DNA from: an uncultured Clostridia bacterium
GTDB taxonomy: Bacteria > Bacillota > Clostridia > TANB77 > CAG-508
Length of the DNA: 55,465 nucleotides
Direction: 5' to 3'
Assembly (NCBI GenBank): GCA_949280815.1
Contig: CASDJM010000007.1
Location: forward strand, 1-55,465
A model generated the notes under the pieces. The model was not told the origin of the DNA and ran no database searches. It saw nothing but the letters and a program-made list of their open reading frames with translations. Made by a program: the position numbers and the translations under genes. Of this stretch, positions 35,792 through 46,241 are shown piece by piece; position 1 is the stretch's first letter, and each line of letters begins with the position of its first letter.

Positions 35792-37678
35792 TTATTTTTT
35801 TTGAATATCAATTGCTAAAATTTCTTGCAATTCTTGTGTTGAAATAGCATTCAGATTTTCAATTTCAAAATCCACTACGCTTTCATCTGAAATTTCTGAC
35901 CACACATATGTCATTTCATTTTGTGTTCCATTTTCTTCATCAGCATACTGATAAGAAAGAGTTGCACGATAGAAGTTTTTCCCTTTTACCTCAATCATCT
36001 CCATATCTGACAATTTAACATTTTTGTAGTATGATTCCTCTTCATAATATTTTTTCTTTTCTTGTAAATCTTTATAATATTCGTCTTTATTACCATACGC
36101 TGTTGATATTTTGATAGCTCCATCTTCTCTTTCAAATGATTTATAATTATCTGATGTATAGACTAACTGATACCCTTCTGGCATTTTAAATGTTATCTTT
36201 TCTTTTCCATCATAAGATACAATTTCATTCTCGTTTGTGCTAGTAACTGTATTATCATCGTTATTATTATCATCACTATCATTATTATTATCATTATTAT
36301 TATCATTATCCTCTTCTTCAACTGGAAGATTCGTAGTTGGTTGGTCTTTTGTGCTACTTCCTGTTAAGTTTGAATTGCTTACTCCTGAAAAACTTTCAAT
36401 TAATTCATATAATTTTGACTTTTGTAAGTTTGTCATTAATTTCTCTTGATCAGAGCTTGTTAATTCATCAGATTTTACAGCATCTTTTACATCTATTTGA
36501 TTGATATCTTGATTAAACTTCTGACTATATTCTATATTTAGCTTTAATTTTCCAAAGTCTTTTACATCGATTTCTAAATGAGCTGTTCCTTCTTCTTTAT
36601 TTTTTTCTTCTGCCTTTATTGTTCCTTCGCATAATGTCTCATTTTTTTCTAACATTTCAAACTCATAAGCATTTTTATCTGTTTTCGTAAATTCTATGGT
36701 GATTGTTTCTTCACTTTCTTCGCTATCAATTGTTACTGTGAATTTTTCTACTTTTTGCATGATTCCTCTTGTATAAACATCTATTTCTATTATTGTTTTG
36801 TCATCCTCATCCATTTCATCCATTAAATCTAGTAAAGATTCTAATAAATCAGATACTTCATCTTTGTCTTCAAAACAGTCAATAAATTCTTTGTTATCTT
36901 TTAAATTTTTAGATATCGTTGTAACTTCTTCTTTTAATTGCTTTGCATTCATTTTAATTGTATTTTTTGTGGTAGAAACTTTTTTACCATTTATTGTGAT
37001 ATCTTCTTTTTCAGCTGTACAATATTCATCTTTAATAACACTTGTGAATTCTTTTTTTAGAATGTTGGAAGCTTTTTGTAAAGATTTCTTTTGATTTCCT
37101 GTCATTTTTTGCTTCTCTAATATTTCTTCAAAATAGGTATAAAACTCATCTTCCATATCTTCTACTTCAATATATTTGTCTAAGAAATTCTTAAATTGCA
37201 TATAGGTTTTTTCTTTGTCAACATCAGAATACATCTGAATATCTAATAAATCTTCTTGCTCATAATTAGCTTTTAAATTCATGACAAATTGTTTGTCTTC
37301 ATTGTTTGTTTGTACATTCATTCCTATGTTAATTTTATTGATTAAATCTTTTACATTTTTATCAATTTTATCAGTATCTAACTCTGCATCTAATTTGAAA
37401 GATGTTTTAGATGTTTTGTAATTCATATTCTTCATTTCAGCAGTATAAGAATCGATTGAACTTCCTACTAATCTTTTATACATTTGGTCTGGCTTTGTGT
37501 AAATTGAAAAATAATAAATAAGACCTGCTATAATTGCCACAATTAGTACTATGGCAATGGCTAATAAGCCTGTTTTCTTTTTTCCTCTGTTTTCTATGCT
37601 TCCTCCTGTACTTACATTAAATTTAGCTGTTTGATCTTTCGAATTGTTATTTTGGTTTGGTTGGTTTTCTTCTTCCAT
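35792..37678 (-). CDS. Single-pass membrane protein with large extracytoplasmic region
   Basis: This 628-residue protein has a cytoplasmic N-terminus (about 34 residues, Asn/Gln-rich), one membrane helix (about 36-57), then a long lysine/glutamate-rich outer region of alternating beta and helical sequence. An Asp/Asn linker (about residues 455-480) separates a smaller C-terminal domain beginning VSYDGKEKITFKMPEGYQL. Such linkers are typical of clostridial surface proteins. I recognise no enzyme motif. It is monocistronic, ATG after AAAGGGG, with its own terminator. Confidence 0.8.
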   Translation of the reverse strand: MEEENQPNQNNNSKDQTAKFNVSTGGSIENRGKKKTGLLAIAIVLIVAIIAGLIYYFSIYTKPDQMYKRLVGSSIDSYTAEMKNMNYKTSKTSFKLDAELDTDKIDKNVKDLINKINIGMNVQTNNEDKQFVMNLKANYEQEDLLDIQMYSDVDKEKTYMQFKNFLDKYIEVEDMEDEFYTYFEEILEKQKMTGNQKKSLQKASNILKKEFTSVIKDEYCTAEKEDITINGKKVSTTKNTIKMNAKQLKEEVTTISKNLKDNKEFIDCFEDKDEVSDLLESLLDLMDEMDEDDKTIIEIDVYTRGIMQKVEKFTVTIDSEESEETITIEFTKTDKNAYEFEMLEKNETLCEGTIKAEEKNKEEGTAHLEIDVKDFGKLKLNIEYSQKFNQDINQIDVKDAVKSDELTSSDQEKLMTNLQKSKLYELIESFSGVSNSNLTGSSTKDQPTTNLPVEEEDNDNNNDNNNDSDDNNNDDNTVTSTNENEIVSYDGKEKITFKMPEGYQLVYTSDNYKSFEREDGAIKISTAYGNKDEYYKDLQEKKKYYEEESYYKNVKLSDMEMIEVKGKNFYRATLSYQYADEENGTQNEMTYVWSEISDESVVDFEIENLNAISTQELQEILAIDIQKK

Positions 37679-38014
37679 CTTTTATTCCCCTTTCATTTCT
37701 ATAATACTATTACATGATATATCATAATATTAGTTATTTTTCAAGATTTTTTATGATTTAAGTTTGAATTTTAAAACTCAAACTTAACACAGTAATTTAA
37801 TTTAGTAATATTTGTTATTAAAAAAGCAATATATTATAGTTACATTACAAAATTAGATTTTCCTGTTTATGCAATGTTGATGCCATAGAAATTTGACATT
37901 ATGTAGATTTAATAAAATAATATAAGTAATAGAGTTTTTACATATGCTCTTGAGTAATTTTCGAGGGCATAACGTCCTCGAACCATAAATTATTTAATTA
38001 AGGAGGATACTAAC

Positions 38015-38227
38015 ATGACTAACATTCGTAGAGCTGCACGACTTATAGAGGATTTAAAAACATTGGGAATACTTACAAACGAAAACGTATTATCTTGTTT
38101 TGATTCAACAGACGAAAGTATAACAACAAAAATGTTCAAAGAATTATATTCTTTGAACACTTTTCCTTATTACTCTACTTCCACATCAATCTTCAAACTC
38201 TCTCCATTAATATTCGTCTCTGTATAG
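38015..38227 (+). CDS. Possible small protein overlapping the ileS 3' end
   Basis: A strong AAGGAGG lies before the ATG. The first 45 residues ([18 protein letters not shown]...) look like a normal helical protein. The last 25 codons are antisense to the ileS terminator and coding end, so the original C-terminus is probably lost. Upstream, CGAGG/CCTCG forms a small hairpin (37963-37981). 37679-38014 shows nothing else. Confidence 0.35.
   Translation: MTNIRRAARLIEDLKTLGILTNENVLSCFDSTDESITTKMFKELYSLNTFPYYSTSTSIFKLSPLIFVSV
38125..38157 (-). terminator. Terminator of ileS
   Basis: On the minus strand GTTCAAAGAAT pairs with ATTCTTTGAAC and is followed by ATTTTTGTTGTT. Confidence 0.7.
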
Positions 38228-41200
38228 GTATTTCTATCTTCATTGTAAATCACTTCAACAGCTAGTGTATCATGCTTAATCAATGCTTCGTTCTTTTTAA
38301 TAATTTCCTCTAGCATAGCATTTTCAGTTACATAAAGATTAATATTGTCTAGTACTTCAAAACCTTTATCTTTTCTCATATTTTGTACTTTTGATAAGAT
38401 TTCTCTTACATATCCTTCTTCTTTTAATTCTGGAGAAATATGAGTATCTAACACAACACCAATTTCACCTTCTCCGCTAAAGGCAAATCCTTCTTTTCCT
38501 TGCATGGTGACAAGTAAGTTTTCTGCATTTAATGCAATTTGTGTGTCATCGATTTCAATGTATTCTACTCCACCATTTTTTACGGTATTGGCTAAGTCCA
38601 TTTGATTTTTATTAGCAATTTCTTGCTTAATTCTAGGAATTAGCTTACCATATTCTTTTCCGAATCACTGGTAAGTTTGGCTTAATCTCAAAATTCACAT
38701 AGTTAGACATTTCTGCTCCTAAATCAATTTCTTTTACATTTAACTCTTCTTTTACAATGTCTGCATAATATTCTGGTAGAGTATTAATCGAAATTAACAT
38801 TTTAGAAAGTGGCTGTCTATTTTTGATATTTGCTACATTTCTTGCTCCACGTCCCAATTTTACAATTTTGTATGCTAAGTCCATTTCCGCTTCTAAATTT
38901 TTATCAATTTCTGTTTCACTTACTTCTGGCCATAAGCATAAATGTACACTTTCAAGTGCTTTCGTATCTAATCCTGCCACTAAATTTTGATAGATTTCGT
39001 CTGCCATAAATGGTACAAATGGTGCCACTACTTTTACTAAAGTTGTTAATACTTGATACAAAGTGCAATATGCTCCAATTTTTTCATCATTTAATTCTTG
39101 TGTCCAAAATCTTTCTCTATTTCTACGTACATACCAGTTAGAAAGTTCATCTGTAAAGGCTTCTATTTGCAAAGCTGCTGATGTAATATCATAATGTTCT
39201 AATTTGTCATCTACTTCTTTTATTAAGGTATTTAATTTTGAAATAATCCATTTATCCATGATATTAGTTGGCTTAAAGTCTTTGTATTTCAATGGATTGA
39301 ATTGGTCAATCTCGGCATATAGTACATAGAAAGAATAGACATTCCATAAGGTACTTAGGAAACCTCTTCCGAGTTTCTTGTACATTGTTTAGTCCCAATC
39401 TAGTTGGAAGCCAAGGGGCACTTACAGTATAAAAATGCCATCTAGTTGCATCTGCTCCAACTGTGTCTAGTAATGTCATTGGATCCACACCATTTCCTTT
39501 TGATTTAGACATTTTTTGACCTTTTTCATCTAATACATGACCTAATACGATACAGTTTTCAAATGGACTTCTTCCAAATAAAGCCGTTCCGATAGCTGTT
39601 AAAGTATAGAACCACCCTCTCGTTTGGTCAACTGCTTCTGAAATAAATCCAGCAGGGAAATTGTTGTCAAACATCTCTTTATTTTCAAATGGATAATGCC
39701 ATTGTGCAAAAGGCATAGAACCAGAATCAAACCAGCAGTCAATTACTTCTTTGGCTCTGTGCATTTTCTTACCACATTTTGGACATTTTAAATCTACATT
39801 ATCAATATATGGTTTGTGTAATTCAATATCTTCTGGTACATCAATTCCTTTTTCTTTTAATTCTTCAATGGAACCAATACACTCTTGATGACGACAATCT
39901 TCATCTTCACAAGTCCATACTGGTAATGGTGTTCCCCAATATCTATCTCTTGAAATTCCCCAGTCAATTACATTTTCTAAGAATTTTCCAAATCTTCCTG
40001 TTCTTATGGTATCTGGATACCAATTTACTTTATTGTTATTAGCAACTAATTCGTCTCTTAGTTTGCTCATGGCAACAAACCAACTCTCTTTTGGATAGTA
40101 AAGAAGTGGTGTGTCACATCTCCAACAATGAGGGTATGAGTGTAAATGTTTTTCTTTACTGAATAATTTGTTTTCTTCTTTTAACCATTTGCAAATATCT
40201 TCGTTACAATCTCTTACAAATCTGCCAGCCCATGGTTCTACCTCTTTTACAAACTTTCCAGACTTATCTACTAAATTGATAAATGTAATTCCATTTTGTT
40301 TTGATACCAAACTGTCATCTTCTCCATAAGCTGGTGCAATATGAACAATTCCAGTACCATCATCCAAATTAACGTAATCTCCATGAATGACCTCAAATGC
40401 TTTGCCGATCTACCGCCCCAAATGGCATTAATCTTTCATATTTTGTTCCAAGTAATTCTTCTCCTTTGAAAGTTTTAATTACTTCATAAGGTGTTTCTTT
40501 TAAAACAGTTTCTATTAAGTCTTTTGCTAAAATGTAAGTTTCGTATTGTGGCTCTTCGTCTGTTCCAATGTTCGCTTTTACTTCTGCATATTCATAAGAT
40601 TTGTTGACACAAAGTGCTAAATTAGAAGGTAATGTCCATGGTGTTGTTGTCCATGCTAAGATATATTTATCTTCGTTTACCACTTTGAATTTAGCAATAC
40701 AAGTTAAATCTTTCACATCTTTATAACCTTGTGCTACTTCGTGTGAAGATAAAGCTGTTCCACATCTTGGACAATATGGCATAACTTTATGTCCTTCATA
40801 TAAAAGTCCTTTTTCCCACATTTGTTTTAATGCCCACCATACTGATTCAATATATTCATTATGGTAGGTAACATATGGATTTTCCATATCTACCCAAAAT
40901 CCTACCTTGTTTGTCATTTCTTCCCACATAGAAACGTAGGTAAACACACTTTCTTTACATTCTTTAACAAACTGTTCTACTCCATATTCTTCAATTTGCT
41001 CTTTCCCTGAAATTCCCAATTTTTTCTCAATTTCAAGTTCTACTGGAAGTCCATGGGTGTCCCATCCAGCTTTACGGATTACTTTGTAACCTTTCATAAC
41101 TTTATATCTTGGAATAATATCTTTCATTACCCTTGTTTCAATATGTCCAACATGTGGCTTTCCATTAGCTGTAGGTGGTCCATCATAAAAGGTAAAATGC

Positions 41201-41316
41201 CTTTTCCCTTCATTCATCACAAAGTTCTTTTTGATGATATCTTTCTCCTTCCATGTTTTAGCTACTTCTTTTTCCATTCCTACAAAGCCATTTTTTAATT
41301 CTACTTTTTTATACAT
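38170..41316 (-). CDS. ileS: Isoleucyl-tRNA synthetase, interrupted by three CGG +1 sites
   Basis: With three +1 shifts the gene gives 1047 residues, the normal length of long-type IleS. Motifs: HIGH-type [14 protein letters not shown]1 editing domain with [11 protein letters not shown] and [17 protein letters not shown], Zn-type [15 protein letters not shown] in [16 protein letters not shown], anticodon domain, then a C-terminal domain. Breaks are at CGG 40405-40407 (GAVD then [11 protein letters not shown]), 39369-39371 (VQET then [10 protein letters not shown]) and 38660-38662 (LPVI then GKEYGKL). Each continues in the +1 frame at the GGN overlapping CGG. An essential single-copy-type enzyme with three identical lesions is unlikely to be decayed. 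Confidence 0.92.
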
Positions 41317-41369
41317 CTTTCCATTCCTCCTCTTTGGGACATGGGGACATTATCTACGTCTCTGTGTCC

Positions 41370-41615
41370 CTATTTGTTTACACTTTCGATTTCTTGTAAT
41401 TCAAATCTGTATTTTTGTTTTACATCTGGATATTTTTCGTGGTCTACTTCTGATAAAAACATATCATATGGTCTGGCATACAATTCATTGCTTCCATATA
41501 AACCACGATAGATTACCATTTTTTCTTTGGTTTCACTATAAATGGCAACATCTTCTACGATATAGTAGTCTCCTTTGAAGTGTTTGTAAATTCCTTTGAT
41601 TTTTAGTTCTCTCAT
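41370..41615 (-). CDS. DUF1653 protein
   Basis: This 81-residue protein is one DUF1653 domain: [34 protein letters not shown] and [11 protein letters not shown]. Function is unknown. It lies between the T-box leader and ileS, 53 bases before the ileS start, so its expression should follow uncharged tRNA-Ile. ATG has GGAAGG upstream. Confidence 0.85.
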   Translation of the reverse strand: MRELKIKGIYKHFKGDYYIVEDVAIYSETKEKMVIYRGLYGSNELYARPYDMFLSEVDHEKYPDVKQKYRFELQEIESVNK

Positions 41616-41787
41616 TTTGATTCACCTTCCTTTCTCCTTGTATCCCATTCTATTTGGAAAAGAATTTCTTCTTTTTTGTCAATATATATTTTTTAATTCC
41701 CATCATCTATATAAAATTTCTGAATTCATTTCATTTCTGACATATTTTGCTTCCATTACTTCTCCTTTTCAAGTATTTTTAATCCAT

Positions 41788-41968
41788 ATTATAGGAAGTT
41801 CGGAAAGCTCTTCTATAATAGAACAACAGTGGCATGATTAAAATTTTTTGACCTTTTAGATTAATTTTCATGCCACGCCCGTTGTTCATCTGCGAAAAAC
41901 TGCTTTGCAATTTTTCTGTGGAACGTGTTTTGTTATATAGAAAAATCGGAAATTTTTCTATACAATAA
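41788..41968. repeat. Family F palindromic repeat between T-box and DUF1653
   Basis: Contains TATTATAGGAAGTTCGG, then ATAATAGAACAACAGTGGCATG paired with CATGCCACG, and TTGTTCATCTGCGAAAAACTGC, the same modules as at 1-202. It ends in an AT hairpin, TATAGAAAAAT/ATTTTTCTATA. It lies inside the ileS operon leader and would be transcribed. Confidence 0.65.
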
Positions 41969-41970
41969 AA

Positions 41971-42230
41971 AAACTTTTCATCCTAATTTAACTTAGGACG
42001 AAAAGTTCTATCTCTCCGTGGTACCACCTATTTTAGCAAATTTATACAATCCACTCTCTTAATTTTCCTTTAACGCAGGTACTACGGCTAAACTTAGTCT
42101 TTTCATTATTTCAGTTTAACAACAAACTAAGGTGATAATAAATAATTTTTACTTACCAAAATCACAGCTTTCTTTGGCTCTCTTTAAGATATTGCATTAT
42201 TTATCTTGTCCTTGTTATCGTTTTTATCTT
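41971..42230 (-). promoter_or_regulatory. T-box riboswitch of the ileS operon
   Basis: On the minus strand the T-box core GGTGGTACCACGGAGAG is at about 42031-42012, followed by a terminator AACTTTTCGTCCTAA/TTAGGATGAAAAGTT with T-run (42008-41971). An AGAG-containing stem I lies upstream. ATC at 42136-42134, followed by ACC, is a good Ile specifier candidate. It should permit read-through when tRNA-Ile is uncharged. Confidence 0.85.
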
Positions 42231-42309
42231 TTTTATTGGTATTATTATACCACATCTATTTGTTTTTGCAACACTTTTTCTGATTTTTTATTAAAGATAA
42301 TCTATTATT

Positions 42310-42494
42310 AGTTACAATTCACAGTTGTTAATTTTATGCATAAAATTTATTATGTTTTTTATAAAGTGACAATTCGGGGGACCAACAAGATTACAAACTG
42401 TTACTTTAGTTACAGTTTGTCGCAACCTGAGAGTCACTTTAGAAAAAATACTAATAAATTTTGTTAGTACTTATTTTAGCTGTGAATTGTAACT
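42310..42494. repeat. Palindromic MITE-like repeat, family E, copy 1
   Basis: Termini AGTTACAATTCACAG and its complement CTGTGAATTGTAACT. Inner stems include AAAGTGAC/GTCACTTT and ACAAACTGT/ACAGTTTGT. Copy 2 lies at 52099. The region 42231-42568 holds no gene. Confidence 0.75.
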
Positions 42495-42568
42495 ATTATT
42501 ATTTCATTTATTACTTCTTTTCATTACTACGTTTATTATTCCACCTATTACTTCTTCTTTTTTACCAT

Positions 42569-43321
42569 TTAAACTGCTGTGAATTCGCCCATGTCAAACT
42601 GTTCTTTCCATTCCTCTATTCCACTGATTCTTGCATTATAGAAATTAAGTCTTCCCTCATGAGCACAAACTAACTTTTTAAATTCATCATGTTCTATGTC
42701 ATTCACTCTTTGTGAAATGAAAACCTTCTCAAATTTGGCATCAAAATATTCTCTCATTTCAGTAAATTGGTTGCTAATACTTTTTTCCATGGTATCTAAT
42801 ATATCGATTAAGTCTAACCTATCTTTTTTACGACCTTCCTCTAAAGCGGTTAATTTTTTGTCATTTGCTTCCCATTTCTTGTCGTCCTCATCCCATCTTT
42901 TGTTGTTCTCCTTCCAAAGTTGTTGATTTTCATTCCATCTTTTGTTATTTTCTTCCCAACGTTTCTCATTTTGCTCCCATCTTTTCTGATTTTCTTTCCA
43001 GTGTTCTTCATTTTGTTCCCAACGTTGTTGATTTTCTTTCCAGCGTTCTTCATTTTGTTCCCATTTTTTGTCATTTTCGTCCCAACGTTTCTCATTTTGC
43101 TCCCATCTTTTCTGATTTTCTTCCCAACGTTGCTGATTTTCTTTCCAGCGTTCTTCATTTTGCTCCCATCTTTTTTGATTTTCTTTCCAACGTTCTTCAT
43201 TTTGTTCCCATTTTTTGTCGTTTTCGTCCCAACGCTTATCATTTTGTTCCCATCTTTTGTTATTCTCTTCTCTAAACTCTCTCAACTCAGTTAATATCAC
43301 ATTTGCCATAGTATCTTCCAT
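42569..43321 (-). CDS. Heptad-repeat coiled-coil protein
   Basis: This 250-residue protein begins with a short helix (MANVILTELREFREE). Residues about 15-155 are some 20 consecutive seven-residue repeats of the type NxKRWEQ / NEERWKE. A C-terminal helical part without repeats follows (about 165-250, TALEEGRKKDRLDLIDILDTMEKSISNQF...). The repeats are 21-bp units at DNA level and produce long antisense ORFs that are not genes. Similar tails occur in proteins of DUF3782 type and hypothetical coiled-coil proteins. Repeat number is likely variable. ATG follows AAAGGTGG. Confidence 0.75.
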   Translation of the reverse strand: MEDTMANVILTELREFREENNKRWEQNDKRWDENDKKWEQNEERWKENQKRWEQNEERWKENQQRWEENQKRWEQNEKRWDENDKKWEQNEERWKENQQRWEQNEEHWKENQKRWEQNEKRWEENNKRWNENQQLWKENNKRWDEDDKKWEANDKKLTALEEGRKKDRLDLIDILDTMEKSISNQFTEMREYFDAKFEKVFISQRVNDIEHDEFKKLVCAHEGRLNFYNARISGIEEWKEQFDMGEFTAV

Positions 43322-43476
43322 ATCATCACCACCTTTCCATCTCCATTAAAATTTAAGACATGTTGTTGAATTATATGTAAATCTTTACCTTATTCATGTC
43401 TTAGTCAAGATTTAATCATAAGTTTCATTTAATGTCAAGAAAAAACAAAAAAAATTTAAAATTTTCTGCTTTCTTT

Positions 43477-43537
43477 GTTACTGTTCAGCCCTATTATCTG
43501 TTGTTCTTGTGAGAAAAGAGCAAGGCTGAGCAGTAAC
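43477..43537. repeat. Family C palindromic repeat, intact copy
   Basis: GTTACTGTTCAGCC at one end and GGCTGAGCAGTAAC at the other, with a CTTGTGAGAAAAGAGCAAG hairpin inside. The same element at 15377 is interrupted by a family B MITE. Confidence 0.75.
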
Positions 43538-43662
43538 CTTTCTTTTTTGTCTAATAATTTCTATCATACTTAACTTTACATTTTATATATTATGATATAT
43601 AATTCTATTTAACTAGTTAACATACTTACTAATTTTTATTAATTATTTAAGGAGGTAAAAAC

Positions 43663-44160
43663 ATGGAATTGATAAAAGAAATATGTCTTGAAAACGATGT
43701 TGTCTGTAATCATTACAAAATACGAAAGGCAGCAAGAAGTATAGCTTTTAATAGTGAAGGAAAAATACCCTTATTAAATGTATCTAAAGAAAATTATCAT
43801 AAACTAGCTGGTGGTGGTATTGAACAAGGAGAAGATATTATTACAGCTTTAAAAAGAGAACTATTAGAAGAGGTTGGAGCAAATATTGGAGAGTTAGAAG
43901 AAATCGGTGTTATCGTTGAATATAGAAACAAACACGAATTACTACAATTTTCTTATTATTACAAATCCAAAATAATAGGAAATCTAATCAAAACCTCCTT
44001 TACGCAAGAGGAAAAAAATAATGGTTTTATGTTAGAATGGAAAACATTAGATGAAGCAATCGCATTGTTAGAAAATGATAAACCAATGGATTACGACGGA
44101 AAATATATTGTAGAAAGAGACTTAACATTTTTGCAACACTTTAAAAAATATTACATTTAA
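43663..44160 (+). CDS. NUDIX hydrolase
   Basis: This 165-residue protein has a complete Nudix box, GGGIEQGEDIITALKRELL then EEVG. The family hydrolyses nucleoside diphosphates linked to another moiety; the substrate is not predictable. ATG follows AAGGAGG. It is followed directly by a palindromic repeat. Confidence 0.87.
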   Translation: MELIKEICLENDVVCNHYKIRKAARSIAFNSEGKIPLLNVSKENYHKLAGGGIEQGEDIITALKRELLEEVGANIGELEEIGVIVEYRNKHELLQFSYYYKSKIIGNLIKTSFTQEEKNNGFMLEWKTLDEAIALLENDKPMDYDGKYIVERDLTFLQHFKKYYI

Positions 44161-44161
44161 T

Positions 44162-44425
44162 CTATAAAATATTTCTTCAAATTCTCGGTGTGCCTTACAA
44201 ATATTAAAAAATTCCAATTGGATAAAATGAGCCTCTTTCACGTTCAAATGCTACTATATCAATATTTACAAAATTTTGAATGTGACCGAAATAGCTTTAG
44301 AATATTAAGAAAATATTGATATAGTAGCATTTGCCTTGAACATCCCTCATTTTATCAGATAAGAATTTCTAAATATTTTTCAGTTGCATTCGAATTTTCA
44401 GCCATATTTTTAGATTACCTAAAAA
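44162..44425. repeat. Family D palindromic repeat
   Basis: The left half 44162-44265 and the right half 44310-44425 are imperfect inverted copies around a core that includes AATATTGATATAGTAGCATTTG. The left part is also the reverse complement of 15503-15654. Confidence 0.7.
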
Positions 44426-44439
44426 TAATTTCTAAAAGT

Positions 44440-46188
44440 CTATCCAACCAACCCACTATAATAAGCATTATACAACTTACTATAATAACCATCTGGTCGA
44501 TTCACTAACTCCACATGATTTCCCTCTTCAATAATCTCACCCTGGCTCAAAACAATAATCTTATCCACATTCACAATTGTAGACAATCTATGAGCAATAA
44601 AAATCGAAGTCTTTTCCTTTGAAATCCTATCAACAGACTTTTGAATCAATTCTTCTGTTTTAGTATCAATATTAGCTGTCGCCTCATCTAGGATAAAAAT
44701 AGAAGGATTATGAGCAAAAATTCTAGCAAATGCCAATAATTGTTTTTGTCCAGAAGAATAAGAACTTCCCCTTTCATGTGAAATTTCATCAATTCCATTT
44801 GGCAAACTCTCAATAAACTCTTCTGCTGAAGCCAATTCAACTGTTTTCATGATATATTCATCTGAAAAGTTTTTATTTAGCTGGATATTATCTTTAATAC
44901 TCCTTGCAAAAACAAATGGATCTTGCAAAATAATACCAATCTTTTCTCGTAAAGAACGTAAATTAATATCCTTAATGTTAATGCCATCTAGCAATATTTC
45001 ACCTTTTTGTATTTCATAAAATCGATTGATTAAATTCGTAATTGTTGTTTTACCTGAACCTGTTTTTCCAACAAAAGCAACACTTTGACCTGGTTCAATT
45101 GTAAAACTAATATTTTTTAATATCCAATTCTCTCCTTCATAAGCAAACCAAACATTTTTAAATTCTATCTTACCATCTACCTTTTCTAAAATTTTTCCAT
45201 CTTCAAAATTCTCTAAATATTCTTTATGTTCTAATATTTCATAAATTTTATCAATAGATACCAATGCCTCTTGAATCGTTTCAAAATTTTCTACTAATCG
45301 ATTGATTGGTTCAAATATTTGTTTAATGTAAGTAACAAATACATAAACTAAACCAACATCAATAGAAGTTCCTACCCAATAATTAATACTTGCCCATGCA
45401 ATAATCGCTACTCCTAAATTCTCTAATATTTTCATAATACCTGGTAAAAAAGCTTCTGTGATACCCAGTGGTACTCTAGACTTCCAAAAATCTGTGCACA
45501 ATTCATCACACTCTTTCTGCTTTTCATATTGTCGATTAAAAATTTTGATTAACTTTACACCATAAATAGATTCCGCCAAAAAAGTATTCAATTTAGTTTT
45601 TACCATTTTAGAATATTGTTGTAGCTTATTACTAATCTTTGTAATAATAATCGAAGTTAGAATAACAAAAGGTATTATAGAAAGTGATAAAATAGCCAAC
45701 TTAAAATTAAGAGATAACATCATAACGATAAATGCTACAATCATTATAATATCTTTGATAAAAGTAGTAATAACCTCTTTAAATAATGTCGTAATATCCT
45801 CTACATCACTCGTTATTCTAACAAAAAGTTTACCAGCTGGTGTTCTATCATGGAATGGAATGTTGGCATATTGTGTATATTTATAAAGTTTATTTCTAAT
45901 TGAATAAATTACATTTTCTCCCATCATACTAGTAGCAGTCGTAACAATGAAATTTAAAATATTTCCTAAGATTACAATTCCAACATAAATACCACCAATC
46001 ATTCCAATTGTCATAATTCCTTTTTGATATAAATTAGCTGTTAAATAATCATCAATTACAATCTTAATTAAATATGGCTTTACCACTTCTCCAATATTGA
46101 TTAAAATCGCTAAAATGGATATGATTGCAATGGATTTCGCTTGTGGTTTTAGCATTCTATACATTCTCTGTAAAGTTTTATTCTTCAT
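44440..46188 (-). CDS. ABC exporter subunit, catalytically complete half
   Basis: This protein of about 582 residues has an N-terminal six-helix exporter domain and a C-terminal ATPase: Walker A GKTGSGKTT, signature SYSSGQKQLLAFAR, Walker B IFILDEATANID with catalytic Glu, and H-loop AHRLSTI. The ATG at 46188 follows AAAGGAAGG; the longer frame begins at a TTG. It pairs with the gene at 46242, 53 bases upstream, to form a heterodimeric exporter (TM287/288 or YheI/YheH type). Substrate unknown. Confidence 0.88.
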   Translation of the reverse strand: MKNKTLQRMYRMLKPQAKSIAIISILAILINIGEVVKPYLIKIVIDDYLTANLYQKGIMTIGMIGGIYVGIVILGNILNFIVTTATSMMGENVIYSIRNKLYKYTQYANIPFHDRTPAGKLFVRITSDVEDITTLFKEVITTFIKDIIMIVAFIVMMLSLNFKLAILSLSIIPFVILTSIIITKISNKLQQYSKMVKTKLNTFLAESIYGVKLIKIFNRQYEKQKECDELCTDFWKSRVPLGITEAFLPGIMKILENLGVAIIAWASINYWVGTSIDVGLVYVFVTYIKQIFEPINRLVENFETIQEALVSIDKIYEILEHKEYLENFEDGKILEKVDGKIEFKNVWFAYEGENWILKNISFTIEPGQSVAFVGKTGSGKTTITNLINRFYEIQKGEILLDGINIKDINLRSLREKIGIILQDPFVFARSIKDNIQLNKNFSDEYIMKTVELASAEEFIESLPNGIDEISHERGSSYSSGQKQLLAFARIFAHNPSIFILDEATANIDTKTEELIQKSVDRISKEKTSIFIAHRLSTIVNVDKIIVLSQGEIIEEGNHVELVNRPDGYYSKLYNAYYSGLVG

Positions 46189-46241
46189 CTGTTTTTCCTT
46201 CCTTTTACCAAACAAATCTCACTATACATATGACATCAACT

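Noticed and set aside
38170..41316. ileS as a pseudogene with three frameshifts
   Set aside because: All three lesions are the same CGG +1 event, all motifs are intact, the gene is essential and a T-box precedes it.
42850..43294. Long ORFs overlapping the heptad-repeat gene in other frames
   Set aside because: They are by-products of 21-bp repeats, with low-complexity products and no ribosome binding sites.
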